Source: Acanthochlamys bracteata (Eukaryota > Streptophyta > Magnoliopsida > Pandanales > Velloziaceae). Taken from it: DNA of 64,000 nucleotides. Below are positions 49,283 to 61,021 of this stretch, piece after piece; position 1 is the stretch's first letter; each line of letters begins with the position of its first letter. Position numbers and translations under genes: made by a program. The stretch spans positions 2,136,993-2,200,992 of the forward strand of contig CM034142.1 in the NCBI GenBank assembly GCA_019914995.1, written 5' to 3'. The notes below the pieces were generated by a model that saw only the letters and a program-made list of their open reading frames with translations, was not told the DNA's origin and made no database searches.

Positions 49283-49650
49283 CACGTATATTATACTTGA
49301 GATATAATGTACTAATTAAATTCATAATTAATCCTCAAAAAAGAAAATACAATATGAAATGAAACAAATTGCTATAGCTTAATCATTGTCACTAATGTTG
49401 TCTATGCATAGACTTGCTTTTTCATTACGACATTACCTCCAAATCTATGTCACTATTATCTTGAGGATAAATCTCTTCACATGTACGTTCAATCATTATA
49501 AGAACATTCAAACTCTTAATATACATCGGCTTCAATATTGGCATCATTTGATGTCGGAACAGCGATGGATCGAATAGATGACGTTGTACAACCCTTTGCA
49601 CCACTATTCAATCTTTGTCCATCACATTGACAGGTATGCAATATACTTAC
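46106..49650. other. Intergenic, no gene recognised
   Basis: The longest open stretch, 47081-47476 on the plus strand (131 codons), has no domain, no low-complexity pattern and no splice context. A minus-strand stretch at 47517-47702 (Lys/Glu/Arg-rich) likewise has no family signature. A TA microsatellite is at 49253-49279. A TATTTATAG motif at 49046 is not followed by a supportable gene. Confidence 0.45.
49253..49279. repeat. (TA)n microsatellite
   Basis: About 13 TA units, preceded by GATATATA-type imperfect units. Further TA runs occur at 40179-40193, about 50563-50582 and about 53739-53752. Confidence 0.9.
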
Positions 49651-49673
49651 AAGCTTGACTAGCAAGAATCATT

Positions 49674-49850
49674 ACTACAAATATAGTCTTCACCAACATA
49701 AAGAATTAGTAGCAATGTCTACAAAATAGTCGCTAAAGCTAATTACCGATTGTTTTCGTGTTGGTCAGTAATCGATCAGTAAAAATTAGTCAGTAAACCG
49801 TTTACTGACTAACAAAACCAGTCAGTAAATCACTGTAAGCAATTTTCTAA
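49674..49850 (+). mobile_element. Possible CACTA-like end with subterminal repeats
   Basis: Near 49672 the sequence ATTACTACAAATATAGTC resembles a mutated CACTACAAGAAA terminus. It is followed by repeated GTCAGTAA / AATTACCGA words up to about 49840. Similar words (CAGTCGGTAATTACCGACCG) recur at 53265-53300, beyond the LTR element, suggesting both might belong to one split CACTA element. Neither a transposase nor a second terminus was found. Confidence 0.3.
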
Positions 49851-51327
49851 ATGTTTTTATGTGTTTAAAATGTTGCATGTTAACATATCTTTCGTAGATG
49901 TGCTGTAACAAATGCCGAATTATGTGAAGTTCTTAAAGGAGATTTTCCATCCAAAACTGAAAATGAAGAGATAATAAGTATGCACGCTACTTGAAAGCTT
50001 CATGACCTTATGAATGGGGCTGTTATAGAAGAGCTTTCCGTAAACTACTCAAGATCTACTATCTATCTTGAACTGGCTTAGATAAAAAGAAAAAGTCAAG
50101 CTATATATTATTAAGAAAACGTTTATTGGGAGACAACCTAATTTTTTCATCTTTTAGTTTTCTATCTAGTTTGAACTTTTCAATTAGTTTCCTATTTTGA
50201 TTTTTTTTTTTTTTTTTTTTACTTCTAATAAATTTCTAAAGACAGGAAGAATTTTTTTCCTTTGTTATGCTTAAGTGGTTTATATTTACATTATTTCACC
50301 GGAAGTATCTCTCACGAGTCATGGACTTAACTTCTTTAGAACACCTCACTGATGGATATTTTGGGAAAATGTGCATTCAAATTGTTTCACATTGACATGC
50401 CATATGAATATGATTATCAACCACAATTCTAATGTGGCTAAGGGTATAATGATATAAACAATTGACATGGGGACATAAAAATAAAGTACTTCGAGTGAGC
50501 AAGTACAAAAGTCAGGGATGCTTTCTAACCCATACCCATCCTCTTTATTTATACATGTGTATTCTTATATATATATATATATGCTTTCTAACAACTGGAG
50601 GACAATGTTGGTGCTAAATGTGGGGGTAAAGAATATTTTTGAATTTTTTTGTATTGTTTGTTGCTGGGTTGGTTGGAGTACACCACTTATGATCAAAATT
50701 TTCTATCTTGAGTTAATTCTAGGAGATAGAGTAAATGCATAGCCATTTAAGTTAATTCTTGTGTTAACTACAGATAAGTGTGGGTATTCATTAGTTTGAA
50801 CTTGTGATTATGAGTGGCTTAAATAATTGATTTGCGTTTATTGCCATTTTAAGATTTGAAGCTAATATAGTGTTTAGTTGAGAAGTTACATTTATTATTA
50901 ACTATACACGAGAGTTCCTTTCCCAATCATTGTCTCCATAAAAGACATTGCACTAGTCAAACTTGTTCAGTCAAAAAGAGCTATCTGCACATAAGTGTGA
51001 AAGCTAGTCTTGGATAATTTGGCCCTATGTACAACAATTATATTGGAGATAATGTATCATAAAAGAGGGCTACCAATGTGATAGTGTAAAAGCTATCGAC
51101 TGTGAGTTTTTAAAAAAAATAAAAATAATAAAAATAATAATAATAATAATAAGTAAGGATACAAAAAGGAAATTCAGATGACTAGTTAGTTTGACTTACT
51201 CAATTTAAACTTTAATTTCTAAACTACCAAGTCAAAGAGATCAAAATAGGCATATGAGTTTATTGACCATTTAAATACTTATATTCATTAATTTAGCTTT
51301 CTTATCTTAAATTATTTGCTTTCAAAG

Positions 51328-51596
51328 CGTGTGGGTGCGTTTGGCGCAGCTTATGAAAAGCTGCTTTTCAACTTTTCTCTATTTCACGTTTTTTAATACA
51401 TATTTTATAAGTATATAAAAAGATTTATTTAAAAATTTAGAAAGTGTAGAAAAATTCTACGGAGTGAGATCTTTTTATTGCATATTTTTATTATTTTTTT
51501 GAAAGTAAAAAATATAGAGCTCGTTTCTCAAAAAAGACAAAAATATCCTTCATTTCAGAAAAGCTCAATTTCATAAGCAATCCCAAACGCTCCCGC
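51328..51596. repeat. AT-rich MITE, family A (copy 8, well preserved)
   Basis: Ends are GGGTGCGTTTGGCGCAGCTT on the left and, on the opposite strand, GGGAGCGTTTGGGATTGCTT on the right. Flanks GCGTGTG and GCATGTG suggest a 7-8 bp target duplication, pointing to hAT- or Mutator-type mobilisation of the family. It lies in the 3' part of the Athila-like element. Confidence 0.6.
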
Positions 51597-51739
51597 ATGT
51601 GTATGATCAAGAAAATATGATTGGTTGACTTTCGAAATATTTTCATGAGTTATGCATTCAATGATAGATCTGAAAATATTAGTGTTACGAAATCCAACCA
51701 ATCTATATGAACAATATCTTTTTTTTTGTGCTGCTCGAG

Positions 51740-53165
51740 GGCGAGCAAAAGCTAAGTGTGGGGGTATTTGATGTGCCTAAACTATATACATAATCTCCTG
51801 CACTCATCTACCATATATACCTAATTCGATATAGAAAAAATCATTAAAAAAAGAACCTTACATTTTTGTTTTGCTTATTTTCAACAATTCTATGCAATCT
51901 GAACGTTTTTTTTTAATTTGACTTTTCGGTAAAGTTTTTTGAGAACGGCCAATTGGGTTTGAAAGCGAAGACATGAAGTTGTTTCATTTATTTTATCTTT
52001 TCTAGCCAGCCAATTGATACATATTCACATATGAATTTGACACCTAGTGTAGAACTGAATCGTGTGTATAGTTTTGGAAATAAGTGAAATTGAAGGTCTT
52101 TTCGATTTTTAAATGACATGTGCGATATATGGTTGGAAAGATATGACATATATCTTGAATTGAAATACTTTTCTAAATTTTTAGGAGGCCAAACAGACCC
52201 CCAAAACGGCGCATACAACTTGGTAGACAGTGAATTCGAATTGGCTGAAACTGCACCTAGCTATTTTTAGAAAGAAAAATCCTTGATTTAAAATACTCAA
52301 TTTTTGAATTTACAAATGGGAGGCAGTAAGAGGGTAGAGCAGAGGCGGCTCATCTAGAGTTTATTTCGTGGGTTCTTGTGGCTAGAACAAAGAAAAGGAC
52401 AAAGGAGAGTTAGGTGCAAAGAAAAGAGACGGCAGTTCACTTAACAACACTTTTTGTTCAGGATTTTTTGTTATCTCTCTCATTTTTCTCTCTGCTTTTT
52501 AGATCTGAAATATATGAACTAAATTTCTCTTTGCTGGGGCTATGATGTTGTTTAACTATGATGATTTAATTCTTAATTCTATAATATTCGAAGTTTTATA
52601 ATTGCTTATTGAGTTTTTATTATTGTATTTAATGCTTTTGAATATCTGACAACTATTCAATCGATTTGAAATTCATATTAAGACAGAGATGTGATGTATG
52701 GATTAGTGTTTGTGATAAATGCCATGAATTGCATAAGAAATAGAGATGTACTCCTATGATTCGTGTAGTTAATCTATGATGCCAAAGAATTTAATAACCT
52801 TTCTTATATGTAATTCAAATAAAGATATAGTTAGTTATTTCATAAAAGTATTTTATTATAGCTTCAGAAAGTATATCAAACAGAATAGAATTTTCCAAAT
52901 GTCAATAAAGATTATAATCATTGATAACATGAAAACGGAATTGAATTGGATTAGTTATGGTGAAATCAAATGCGTAACTTTTAAATCATTGAAATCTTAC
53001 TAAGTGTTAGTTTTATCTTGTTTTATTTCTTTAGTTTTAGTATTCACTCTTTTACATCGATTGTTCAAATAAGATTAGTTATTTTTTGTACTTACTAAGT
53101 TAATTAGTCCTCGTGGAAACGATACTTTTCTAATAATTGCATTATTTGTGCGACTCGTACATTTA
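51740..53165 (+). mobile_element. 3' end and LTR of an Athila-like Ty3 retrotransposon
   Basis: The stretch GCGAGCAAAAGCTAAGTGTG followed by GGGGTATT is the characteristic sequence ahead of the 3' LTR in Athila-group elements, the G-run being the polypurine tract. The LTR then starts at TGATGTGCC (51769). It includes a promoter-like purine-rich part near 52320-52460 and ends around 53150-53165 after 'cctcgtggaaacgatac' and 'gcgactcgtaca', wording typical of the end of these LTRs. About 1.4 kb. Upstream, 50450-51740 may be decayed internal sequence, but no pol is recognisable and no 5' LTR is present. Confidence 0.6.
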
Positions 53166-54435
53166 TGATAGCAATAAAGCACAAAATCAGTTTGTAACTT
53201 AAAGACTGTCACCAATACAGTCAATAAATTACTAACTGTATATGTAGATCTTAAATTATCGACCCTATCTCAGTCGGTAATTACCGACCGCTTCTTTTAG
53301 TCGGTAGTATACTAATATCTTTGTTAGCCACTAATTGATGAAACTCAGCTGGCAGCATTATCCATCACTCAATATCATGATTGATATTTTAAAATTTCTA
53401 CCTGCTATAAATATTTCTTCCCCACGCAATACTAAACAATTCATTACTATATTCAATATATTACCATACACAACATTCACCTTAAACTAACTAATCAATA
53501 AAATCATTCATAACTTACACTTTACTTTACTCGTCAATATATCATTCTTACTTATTTCTAGCATTACCGACTACATTGGCTAAAAAGGAAAATATAAACT
53601 TGGCATTTAAGAGATGTTTTGGATTTGTCCTTGACTTCCTCTCCAGTTGATGTTTTGATGACTTACTATTACCTATAAATGCAAAACAAAATTAATCGTA
53701 TCACAAATTTTAAATCTCATTAATAAAAGTTCCCACATTATATATATATATACACATATTTCAAAGTATCATGCATCTAAAAGGGTGCCTTAGAGTATCA
53801 GGGTTGTCTTATGTCTCTCCTTATGCCACCTCATATCTTGCGCCATCTTTCTTTGACATATAAATTGTCGCAATCTAGGAGCTAATGAAAAATGGTGAAG
53901 AACCTCGAGGAACCCGCTTACCATTGCCATCATCAACCTTCCATTTTAATGCATTATATTCACGATATTTCTTCTCATTTGCTATCTCCTTTCTGAAGAC
54001 AACAAAATCATTTTCACATAGAGCGATAGGCTTTCATCCCAAGCTCAAGTCCTTGAGGACCTTTCTACACTAATTGTAAGACGATGGGAATAAATGCCAT
54101 TTAGATAAGCATCATTCCAAATGTCAAGCAAAATAGTATATCTCGTATTGCTCCACCTTTTAAGTATATTCATATGTAGCAATCTTACAAGAAAGGATAA
54201 TTTTGAAATTGCACATCCCTTGTATAGGCTTTTCGATATCATCAAGCAACTTATCATATCTATTAATATCATCTGTATCTATTTGTTCTAACCCTTCATT
54301 ACCTTATGATTGATTAGACACACGATCTCCTAATTAAGGGATCTCTAGGTCCACAACACACCGCTACGTATATCTTCTAAAATTTGTAATAGTTATCATA
54401 TTGTTCATCTTCACCGAGTCTCAATGGAGTTCCAC
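53166..54435. other. Intergenic, no gene recognised
   Basis: Contains the CAGTCGGTAATTACCGACCG palindrome-rich stretch at 53200-53330. Open stretches at 53885-54073 (plus) and 54045-54272 (minus) show no domain; the minus-strand one has some transposase-like character but cannot be assigned. Confidence 0.4.
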
Positions 54436-54660
54436 CTCCATGGCCACCATGATCATCTCAGTTAACGACATCTTCATATAGGTTTCATACAGTATGCAAT
54501 TCCATAAATCCATTGACTGATAAATTTATAAATACTATATCGAAAGTGTTGGGCCTCAAGTTAGGCTGAGTTCGGATTAGAAGTGTTTAGGGCGTGGTAG
54601 GCTCGAGTGAATTACGGATTAATTTGATGGACTAGGTTCAGATTAATAGTGTAGGGGTTT
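54436..54660 (+). repeat. Partial upstream duplicate of the TRIM flank and LTR
   Basis: This segment repeats 54672-54885 in the same orientation: 'gatcatctcagtta', 'atagtatgcaat..cataaatccattgact', then the LTR start (TGTTGGGCCTCAAGTTAGGC at 54547). Only about 110 bp of the LTR is present. It arose by a duplication of about 230 bp that included flanking DNA, or by unequal recombination. Confidence 0.55.
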
Positions 54661-54774
54661 GAGATCCGCGACCACCAAAGTCATCTCAGTTAGCAACTTC
54701 TTCAAAACAGGTTCCATATAGTATGCAATGCCATAAATCCATTGACTAATAAATTTATACTACTATATCAAGAG

Positions 54775-55444
54775 TGCTGGACCTCAAAGTCAGACTGAGT
54801 TCAGATTAGTATCGTGTAGGTGAGCTTAGTAAAAGACGGACTAGCTTGGTGGGCTAACCCGAGTTAGTAGTGTACAAATTTGGGATTTTGCACAAGTGAA
54901 TGACAAGTTAGCTAACTTAGAGGTGGGTCAATATCTCGCCTTCGATTGGGCCAAATAGATACGGACTTGGTAAGCTTAATAGTCTATGCTTCTTAATAGT
55001 CTCACATTGGTTGGGTGCTGAAATTGGTATGTACATATAACTGGGAGATGCTAATTTCTAAATAATTGCACAATTATTTTATCTTGGAGATCCAATTCTA
55101 TAATTGGTATCAAAGTATGATAGGATGGAGCAACCCGACGTGTTGCTGGAGGGAGATTATTGGGCCTTTAAGTTAAGCTGAGTCTTGACTAGTAGCTTGT
55201 AGGACTTAATGGCTTCGAATGAAATCGTGCTAACTTGGTGGACTAGGACTAGGATGGTGCATATCCAAGTGAAAAACGAGTCAGCTAATTTAGATGTGGA
55301 CTCTGACTTAGTGAGCTTAACATCACACGCCCATTAATAGTCCTAAATTGACTGGGTGCTAAAATATATATATATTTATAATTAGAAGATGCTAATCCTT
55401 AAATGATTGACCAATTATTTTAATTATTGAGATCCAATCCTACA
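54775..55444 (+). mobile_element. TRIM: miniature LTR retrotransposon
   Basis: Two direct LTR-like repeats, 54775-55102 and 55158-55444, share the start (TGCTGGACCTC / TATTGGGCCTT), the 'tctcacattggttgggtgct' region and the end (GAGATCCAATTCTATA / GAGATCCAATCCTACA). Between them are only 55 bp. These hold a primer-binding site TGGTATCAAAG (55105-55115) matching initiator tRNA-Met at nearly all positions, and a polypurine tract GGAGGGAGAT (55148-55157) right before the second LTR. Flanks AAGAG and AAGTG form a likely 5-bp target duplication. There is no room for coding sequence, so the element must have moved with proteins from another element. Confidence 0.75.
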
Positions 55445-57115
55445 AAGTGAATATGAAAATCTATTCAAATTGTATCGACATGGACAATGCATCTCGTGTG
55501 CACTCCCTAAGTTATCTTTAACAAATTGCATAAAACAGAGGACTTCATTTGTATACCCTTCTGGCAGCTTGTTAGTGATATATATCTAACTCTTGTCCAT
55601 CTTGCTTAATACTTTTTAAACATTAGCCCAACTAATTTTATAGATTAACTGATTAATTTTCATATATAATAAGCTATTCAAAATATTTCAGCTTCCAAGC
55701 GATGCCAATCCTATGGACATGCAATTAAAATGAACCTACTAAGGTTACCGAAAGAGGCTCAACTGAAGAAAATGCTTACAAATAATAAAGTACTAGAAAA
55801 CCGACATTGATATAAAATCCATACATAAACTTGTGCTAAGTTTGCACAAGTTAAAATTTCAAATAATTCTTGACGGAAGTATTTTGACATTAAACTAATA
55901 GTATTAAGAAATACAAAAGGTGACTAAATTTGGTTTCACCATTGTCATGTTGATGTAGACAAAATCACTTAAAAAAATTTCATTGATCCTATCATAATTT
56001 ATCTTGGAAGTGCACGATTGTTGTCTACTGTATAGAAATAACGAGTTTGTTACACAGAGATTATAACTAACTCTAATTCAAACTAAGTATCGATTGTGAG
56101 AACTGAGATAAAATATTTTGAGTTTTAAAAACTTCTTAATGCTTTTATTTAACTCTTAAACAAATATGATACTAAATTATGATGATTGTGAAGATTTTGT
56201 ACGTAACACACTTGTCTAATTCTTAGATATGATCTATAATTATGATTTTAAGTTTGGTCCGATCTAAAATCACCTATATTTAATGTTATTTTAACTTTTT
56301 ATTTAGAAATTAGTAGAGATGCATCAAGCTTGCGAAATCATATAGTTGCATTCATTATGGTCCTATAAATATTAACTATAGTTATTAATTCACTGATTTA
56401 TAAATTTTGTTCCGATTGATCCTTCCGAACACAATTAAAAGAATAATGTAAATGTGAAATCTAATATTGATGAGGCATATTAACTTAATAACAAAACATT
56501 CTTCCAAATAAGACTTTACAACTTATAGTCAACCAAAAATCCATACATCATATAATATTTCAAAAATAAATCAAATTTATTAGGTTTCTTCCTTAACTCT
56601 AGTTTAGAGAGTTTAGCTACTCATGTTGGAATTACATATAGCAAAATCAAATGAAATATATATGAGTTCAAAAAAATAAATCTGTGCTGTAGTTTCTGTT
56701 CTATTCTCTGGTCCTGATTTCGTAGCTGCTATCTCCTTTGTTTTGACTCTTTGTTCTGGCTCTGGATGAGTAACTATCCTAACTAGATCATATCCTAAAT
56801 AAGCTTAATCTCCTTCTCAAGCGGGGGTCTTCTTCCCAATCTGGATTTGGATTTCCTTTTAGATCTCTTTTCTCGTTGAAATTCTATCCCCATCCAGCTC
56901 TACAATCTCCTCTTATACATTTCAATTCCCTTTTGAAAGGAATTCTCCAAAAGGAAAGAGAGATGAAAAATCTTGCGTTAATTCAAAGAATTTGATGTAG
57001 AAATTGGTTTATCCTCCGCGAATCAAGCACAGAGGAAATCTGAAGGATATACTACCGCGAGGCTTTTGGACGAAAACTGAATTAATCAAAATTTTGACTC
57101 CCATGTGATGACTAA

Positions 57116-57350
57116 GTGGATGTTTGGGAGAGCTTATATCTCATTTTCACTTCACGTTTTTCAATAAAGTTTTTATAATATTTTAAAATTATTTTAAATT
57201 TTAGAAAGTATAGAAAAATTATACATATTGAGTTAGTTATTTTTATTAAATTTTTTCATATCAGAAAAGTAGAGCTTATTTTTAAAAAAATTTCAAAATA
57301 TTTTTTTAAAGAAAAACTCATTTTCAATAAGTACTTTCAAATATTCTCTA
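57116..57350. repeat. AT-rich MITE, family A (copy 9)
   Basis: Begins GTGGATGTTTGGGAGAGCTT and ends ATAAGTACTTTCAAATATTC. The interior shares AATTTTAGAAAGTATAGAAA with other copies. About 1.7 kb upstream of the carboxylesterase gene. Confidence 0.5.
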
Positions 57351-58317
57351 AAAGTTGTTCTTTCTTTTTCGAGTAGTCTTTTTTGTCACTTTCTTCTTTA
57401 ATTCTTTGTATGTGAGTGTAATAAGAGCCTACATAAGTCCATATGCTCTTTCTTCCGCTTGTTTCCTCATGTCTTCAATATTTTCTCTTATTTTGATTTC
57501 CTTTTCTTCTTTACCTACAAAATATATACAATTTAATTTATACAATGTTAACTAATATAAGAAAGATGTTGCACATACATATAAAATTATATACTTATCA
57601 TATACAGTAATAATTTAAAGGATATTTTTTGGGGTCACTATATATATATAGTATGCTAATAACACGCTTAAGGATTCAAAACAGGTACCGAGTTCTGATC
57701 GGAGGGATAATTTCAAAAGTCAAAGTCAATTTTAATAGATATTTTCTAAAGTTAAAACTATAGATTCTAGGAACCTTCTTTTTGTTAATAAAAATCAAAA
57801 CACTATTAAAGAAAAATTAAATATAATAAAAAGTTGAGTAAACCGTAACAAAAATTTCAAAATATGTGCACTAGAGCAAATAAAATTTCTCTATTATTGA
57901 TCTACTGCACAAATAAATTGAAGCAATAGAGTGATCGAGACTACCTTCAAATACTTCCGAAGCATGAAACTTGTACGAAACTTTTTAAATTATTTAAAAA
58001 AAATATTTTTCTAATAAAAAATTTAATTTAATTTTAAAAAATAAAATTTTTATTTAAAAAATAATTTATTTAATTCAAATAATAATACAATAAATTTTGA
58101 AATAAAATATTTTTATTTAAAATTTTGAATTAAAAAATTATAAATAATATTAATTAAAATATTTAAAATTTGTTAAAATATGACTCTAAAAATGCGCGTA
58201 CTCTTTAAGGGACAGCAAGTCAAACCCATCTCAATCAACTCCCGCTGAAGTCTCTCTTATATTGATTCTAATTTAATCGAACTGACTTGTGAACGGAACG
58301 CTCTACATCTAACTAAG

Positions 58318-58515
58318 AAAATGTTTGAAATAAACTGGAATTTTTTGAAATAAAAAATATATTTTCTTTTAAAAAATAATAAAAATATATAATAAAAATA
58401 TTTTATTTCGTAAAATTTTTTTATACTTTCTAAATTTTTAAATAAATTTATATATATAAAATATATATTAAAAAATATAAAATAAAAAAAAATGAAAAAT
58501 AATTTTTTATAAGCT
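58318..58515. repeat. AT-rich MITE, family A (copy 10)
   Basis: Begins AAAATGTTTGAAATAAACTG and ends ATTTTTTATAAGCTGCCCTA. Shares the TTATACTTTCTAAATTTTTA block. About 500 bp upstream of the carboxylesterase gene, within a possible promoter distance. Confidence 0.45.
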
Positions 58516-59035
58516 GCCCTAAAAGAAAAGTAAAAACCTCCTTTCTAAAAAAAAAAAACTAATAATACATTTTAAACTAGCGGTCACTCTGGATTAATGA
58601 TTGAATTCATATACAAAATCTATTCGCAAGAGTTACGACGACAGATATCTCCAGCTATTCACCTAATTAGTTATTGATTGCCCAAGCCAACTCTATGAAA
58701 GTTTCAATAAAAATAACATTATTAAGATAGTGAAATTGTATGTTTTCAATAATTTTGGTGAATTGCGATAAACTTTTTTGTCTTTATATGGTATCATACT
58801 TAATTTTATCTTACTAAATTTTACTAGATTATTAACATTTGCCGGTTTATCTAACGATCCTGCCACGTTATTCTCCCCCTATCAATTCTTTACGCACCCT
58901 TCGTTCATTCAGTCATAATTAATTCTTTCTATTGCTTTTTTATAAGTAAAATTGCTGGTTTCTATTAGATAATTGAACCTAGTTCCCTCTCTATCTCGGT
59001 CTCTGGTCCACTGATTCATTCTTTCACCATCCCAA

Positions 59036-60055
59036 ATGGTATCCCCCAAAGGAAACCTGAATTTCTCCGGCGAGGACGTCCTAACGTTCGAGTTGCCGGA
59101 CGGAATCCGGTGCTTCAAATCCGGCCGCGTCGAACGCCTCACCTCTCTCGTTTTTGTCCCACCAGGCAAGGACTCTGCCACCGGCGTCGTCTCTGAGGAC
59201 GTCGTCCTTGATCCCACCACCGGCGTCTCCGCTCGAGTCTTTGTTCCTCCCTCTATTAATGCGTACAACAACGGGAATAATGACGTTGAGATGAAGAAGT
59301 TGCCGCTGTTGTTTTATGTACACGGTGGAGCTTTCTGCATTGAATCAGCTTTCTCCCCTTTGTACACTGACTACCACAACATCCTCTCTGCTAGAGCTAA
59401 CATTATTATCGTCTCCGTCGAATACCGTCTCGCTCCTGAACACCCACTCCCCGCCGCTTACGATGACTGCTGGACTGCACTGCAGTGGGTAATATCAAAC
59501 ATGGTTGGAAACAAAAGGAACAGCCAGGCTACAGAGCTATGGATTGCGAAGCACGGTGACAAAGAAAGAGTTTTTATGGCCGGGGATAGCGCGGGTGCCA
59601 ATATTGTACATCATTTAGCCATGCGCGCCGGGGAAGAAGAAGGGAATAGGTTTCATGTCAAAGGTGCTATTTTTGTTCACCCGTTCTTCTGGGGATTGAA
59701 AGCTTTAGAGTCAGAGACTGAATCACTTCACAAGTTAACAGAAAATCTTTGGAAATGTGTTTGCCCCAGCAGCGACGGCCTCGATGACCCGAGGATTAAT
59801 CCGATGGCCAAAATATCGCCGTCGATGGAGAAGATCAAGTTAGGGTGTGAGAGATTCATGGTTTGCGTAGCCGGTAGCGATTTCTTGAAGGGAAGAGGAA
59901 TGACTTACTACGAGAAGTTGAAGACTGTTGTGTCGACAGAGGTGGAGATGGTGGTATCGGAGGGAGAGATTCATGTGTTCCACTTGAAAGATCTTCAGTC
60001 TCAGAGAGCGGAGGAGTTGATGAAGAAGATCGTTGACTTTTTAAAAAAAGTCTAA
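59036..60055 (+). CDS. Class I carboxylesterase (CXE family, GID1-like hydrolase fold)
   Basis: An intronless 339-residue alpha/beta hydrolase, the usual length and structure for plant CXE proteins. Residues 96-98 (HGG in YVHGGAFCIESAFSP) form the oxyanion hole. The nucleophile is Ser185 in GDSAG (183-187), and the likely triad partners are Asp282 (AGSDFLKGRG) and His313 (GEIHVFHL). A DYR-equivalent block, VEYRLAPEHPLPAAYDD, lies at 128-144. The N-terminal FKSGRVERL matches the YKDGRVERL region of CXE12/13-type enzymes; the first 20 residues are unusual (GNLNFSGEDVLTFELPDG). The intact Ser-Asp-His set points to an active esterase acting on small acyl esters, not a gibberellin receptor, in which the His is replaced. 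Substrate unknown. It shows higher GC than its surroundings, normal for a plant coding exon. The first ATG (AAATGG context) is chosen; no upstream in-frame ATG was noted. Confidence 0.93.
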   Translation: MVSPKGNLNFSGEDVLTFELPDGIRCFKSGRVERLTSLVFVPPGKDSATGVVSEDVVLDPTTGVSARVFVPPSINAYNNGNNDVEMKKLPLLFYVHGGAFCIESAFSPLYTDYHNILSARANIIIVSVEYRLAPEHPLPAAYDDCWTALQWVISNMVGNKRNSQATELWIAKHGDKERVFMAGDSAGANIVHHLAMRAGEEEGNRFHVKGAIFVHPFFWGLKALESETESLHKLTENLWKCVCPSSDGLDDPRINPMAKISPSMEKIKLGCERFMVCVAGSDFLKGRGMTYYEKLKTVVSTEVEMVVSEGEIHVFHLKDLQSQRAEELMKKIVDFLKKV

Positions 60056-60344
60056 TTAACGCTGTTATCATTTTCCTAAAGAACGACGCAACCATTATGA
60101 TTGTTCATTCAATTTCGAAGAACTCTGTTATTGTACAACTTGGGCAGTGACTACTCAACCAAACTTTGAATTTTAAGTACACGATGCTTTGATTCTTAAG
60201 TATCACTAAATTTTTAAACATACAAGCCTTTCTAAAGGGTATTCGAGTTGAATAGTTCTATTAAATTTTTTATTGTTTCACAATATTATTGAAATCGCGG
60301 CTAGCCATCAAAGAATGGAAGATATTTATTATAAAAAGTTATGT

Positions 60345-60590
60345 TTTTATGGTTAATTTAGATTTACTTTTTATTCAAATTTTTTATTTAACATTTTATA
60401 TTTTTTATAATATTTAATAATTTTTTTAAATTTAGAAAATATAAAAATAATCTACATCGTAATATTTTATTATTTTTATTTTGTTAATTTTTTAAATTAA
60501 AAAGTAGAACTCATGCAAAAAAATTTTAAACTATTTTTTAATATAAAAAAATTATTTTTCAAAAATACTTTCAAACATCTATTTAAAGTC
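60345..60590. repeat. AT-rich MITE, family A (copy 11, degenerate)
   Basis: Interior blocks 'ttaaatttagaaaatataaaa' and 'aaattaaaaagtagaactcat' match the family; the right end reads AAATACTTTCAAACATCTAT. The left end is unclear. It separates the carboxylesterase 3' flank from the pararetrovirus locus. Confidence 0.4.
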
Positions 60591-61013
60591 AAACTTGTGA
60601 TCATTTAATAACTCAACTATAATAGTATATCAATCTAATACGATAGTTCTGTACTTGTATACAAAATTTTCTCCTTTTCTTTTCATAATTAGTTTTGTTA
60701 CAGTATTTTTGCTTATAAACTTATTTTGATCAGCTAAATAAATTTCTCTTATATTGATTAAGTTCATTATACAGTGGATTATTATAATTTATGTCATAAG
60801 AGTTATCTTATATAACCTATGAATATAGAACACTTAGTATTTATTATTATCAAAATTGAGCTTGAGAGGATGTTTCGTCTTATAGCATTGTGTAACCATA
60901 TAATAGTGTAGTGATAAGATTTTCTTATATTATTGTACCTGGCCACTATGTATATATCGGCCACTAGTTAGTGGAGTCTTATCGGGGACACCATAGTGTT
61001 CCCTTTTTAACTC

Positions 61014-61021
61014 TATAAATA
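61014..61021 (+). promoter_or_regulatory. TATA box, pararetrovirus-type promoter copy 1
   Basis: TATAAATA in the context CTCTATAAATAGAGG, followed by a leader of the kind repeated at 62157-62275. Confidence 0.5.

Larger units (their letters stand above)
55445..58770. other. Intergenic, no gene recognised
   Basis: AT-rich DNA holding two family A MITEs (57116-57350, 58318-58515) and a diffuse AT-rich stretch at 57960-58180 that may be a third. The GC-richer piece at 56680-57065 with short CT-rich runs resembles an exon or UTR remnant but no frame is supported. No RNA gene seen. Confidence 0.45.

Noticed and set aside
58909-59323. Minus-strand open stretches over the start of the carboxylesterase
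   Set aside because: Antisense shadows of a strongly supported plus-strand gene with a complete catalytic triad.
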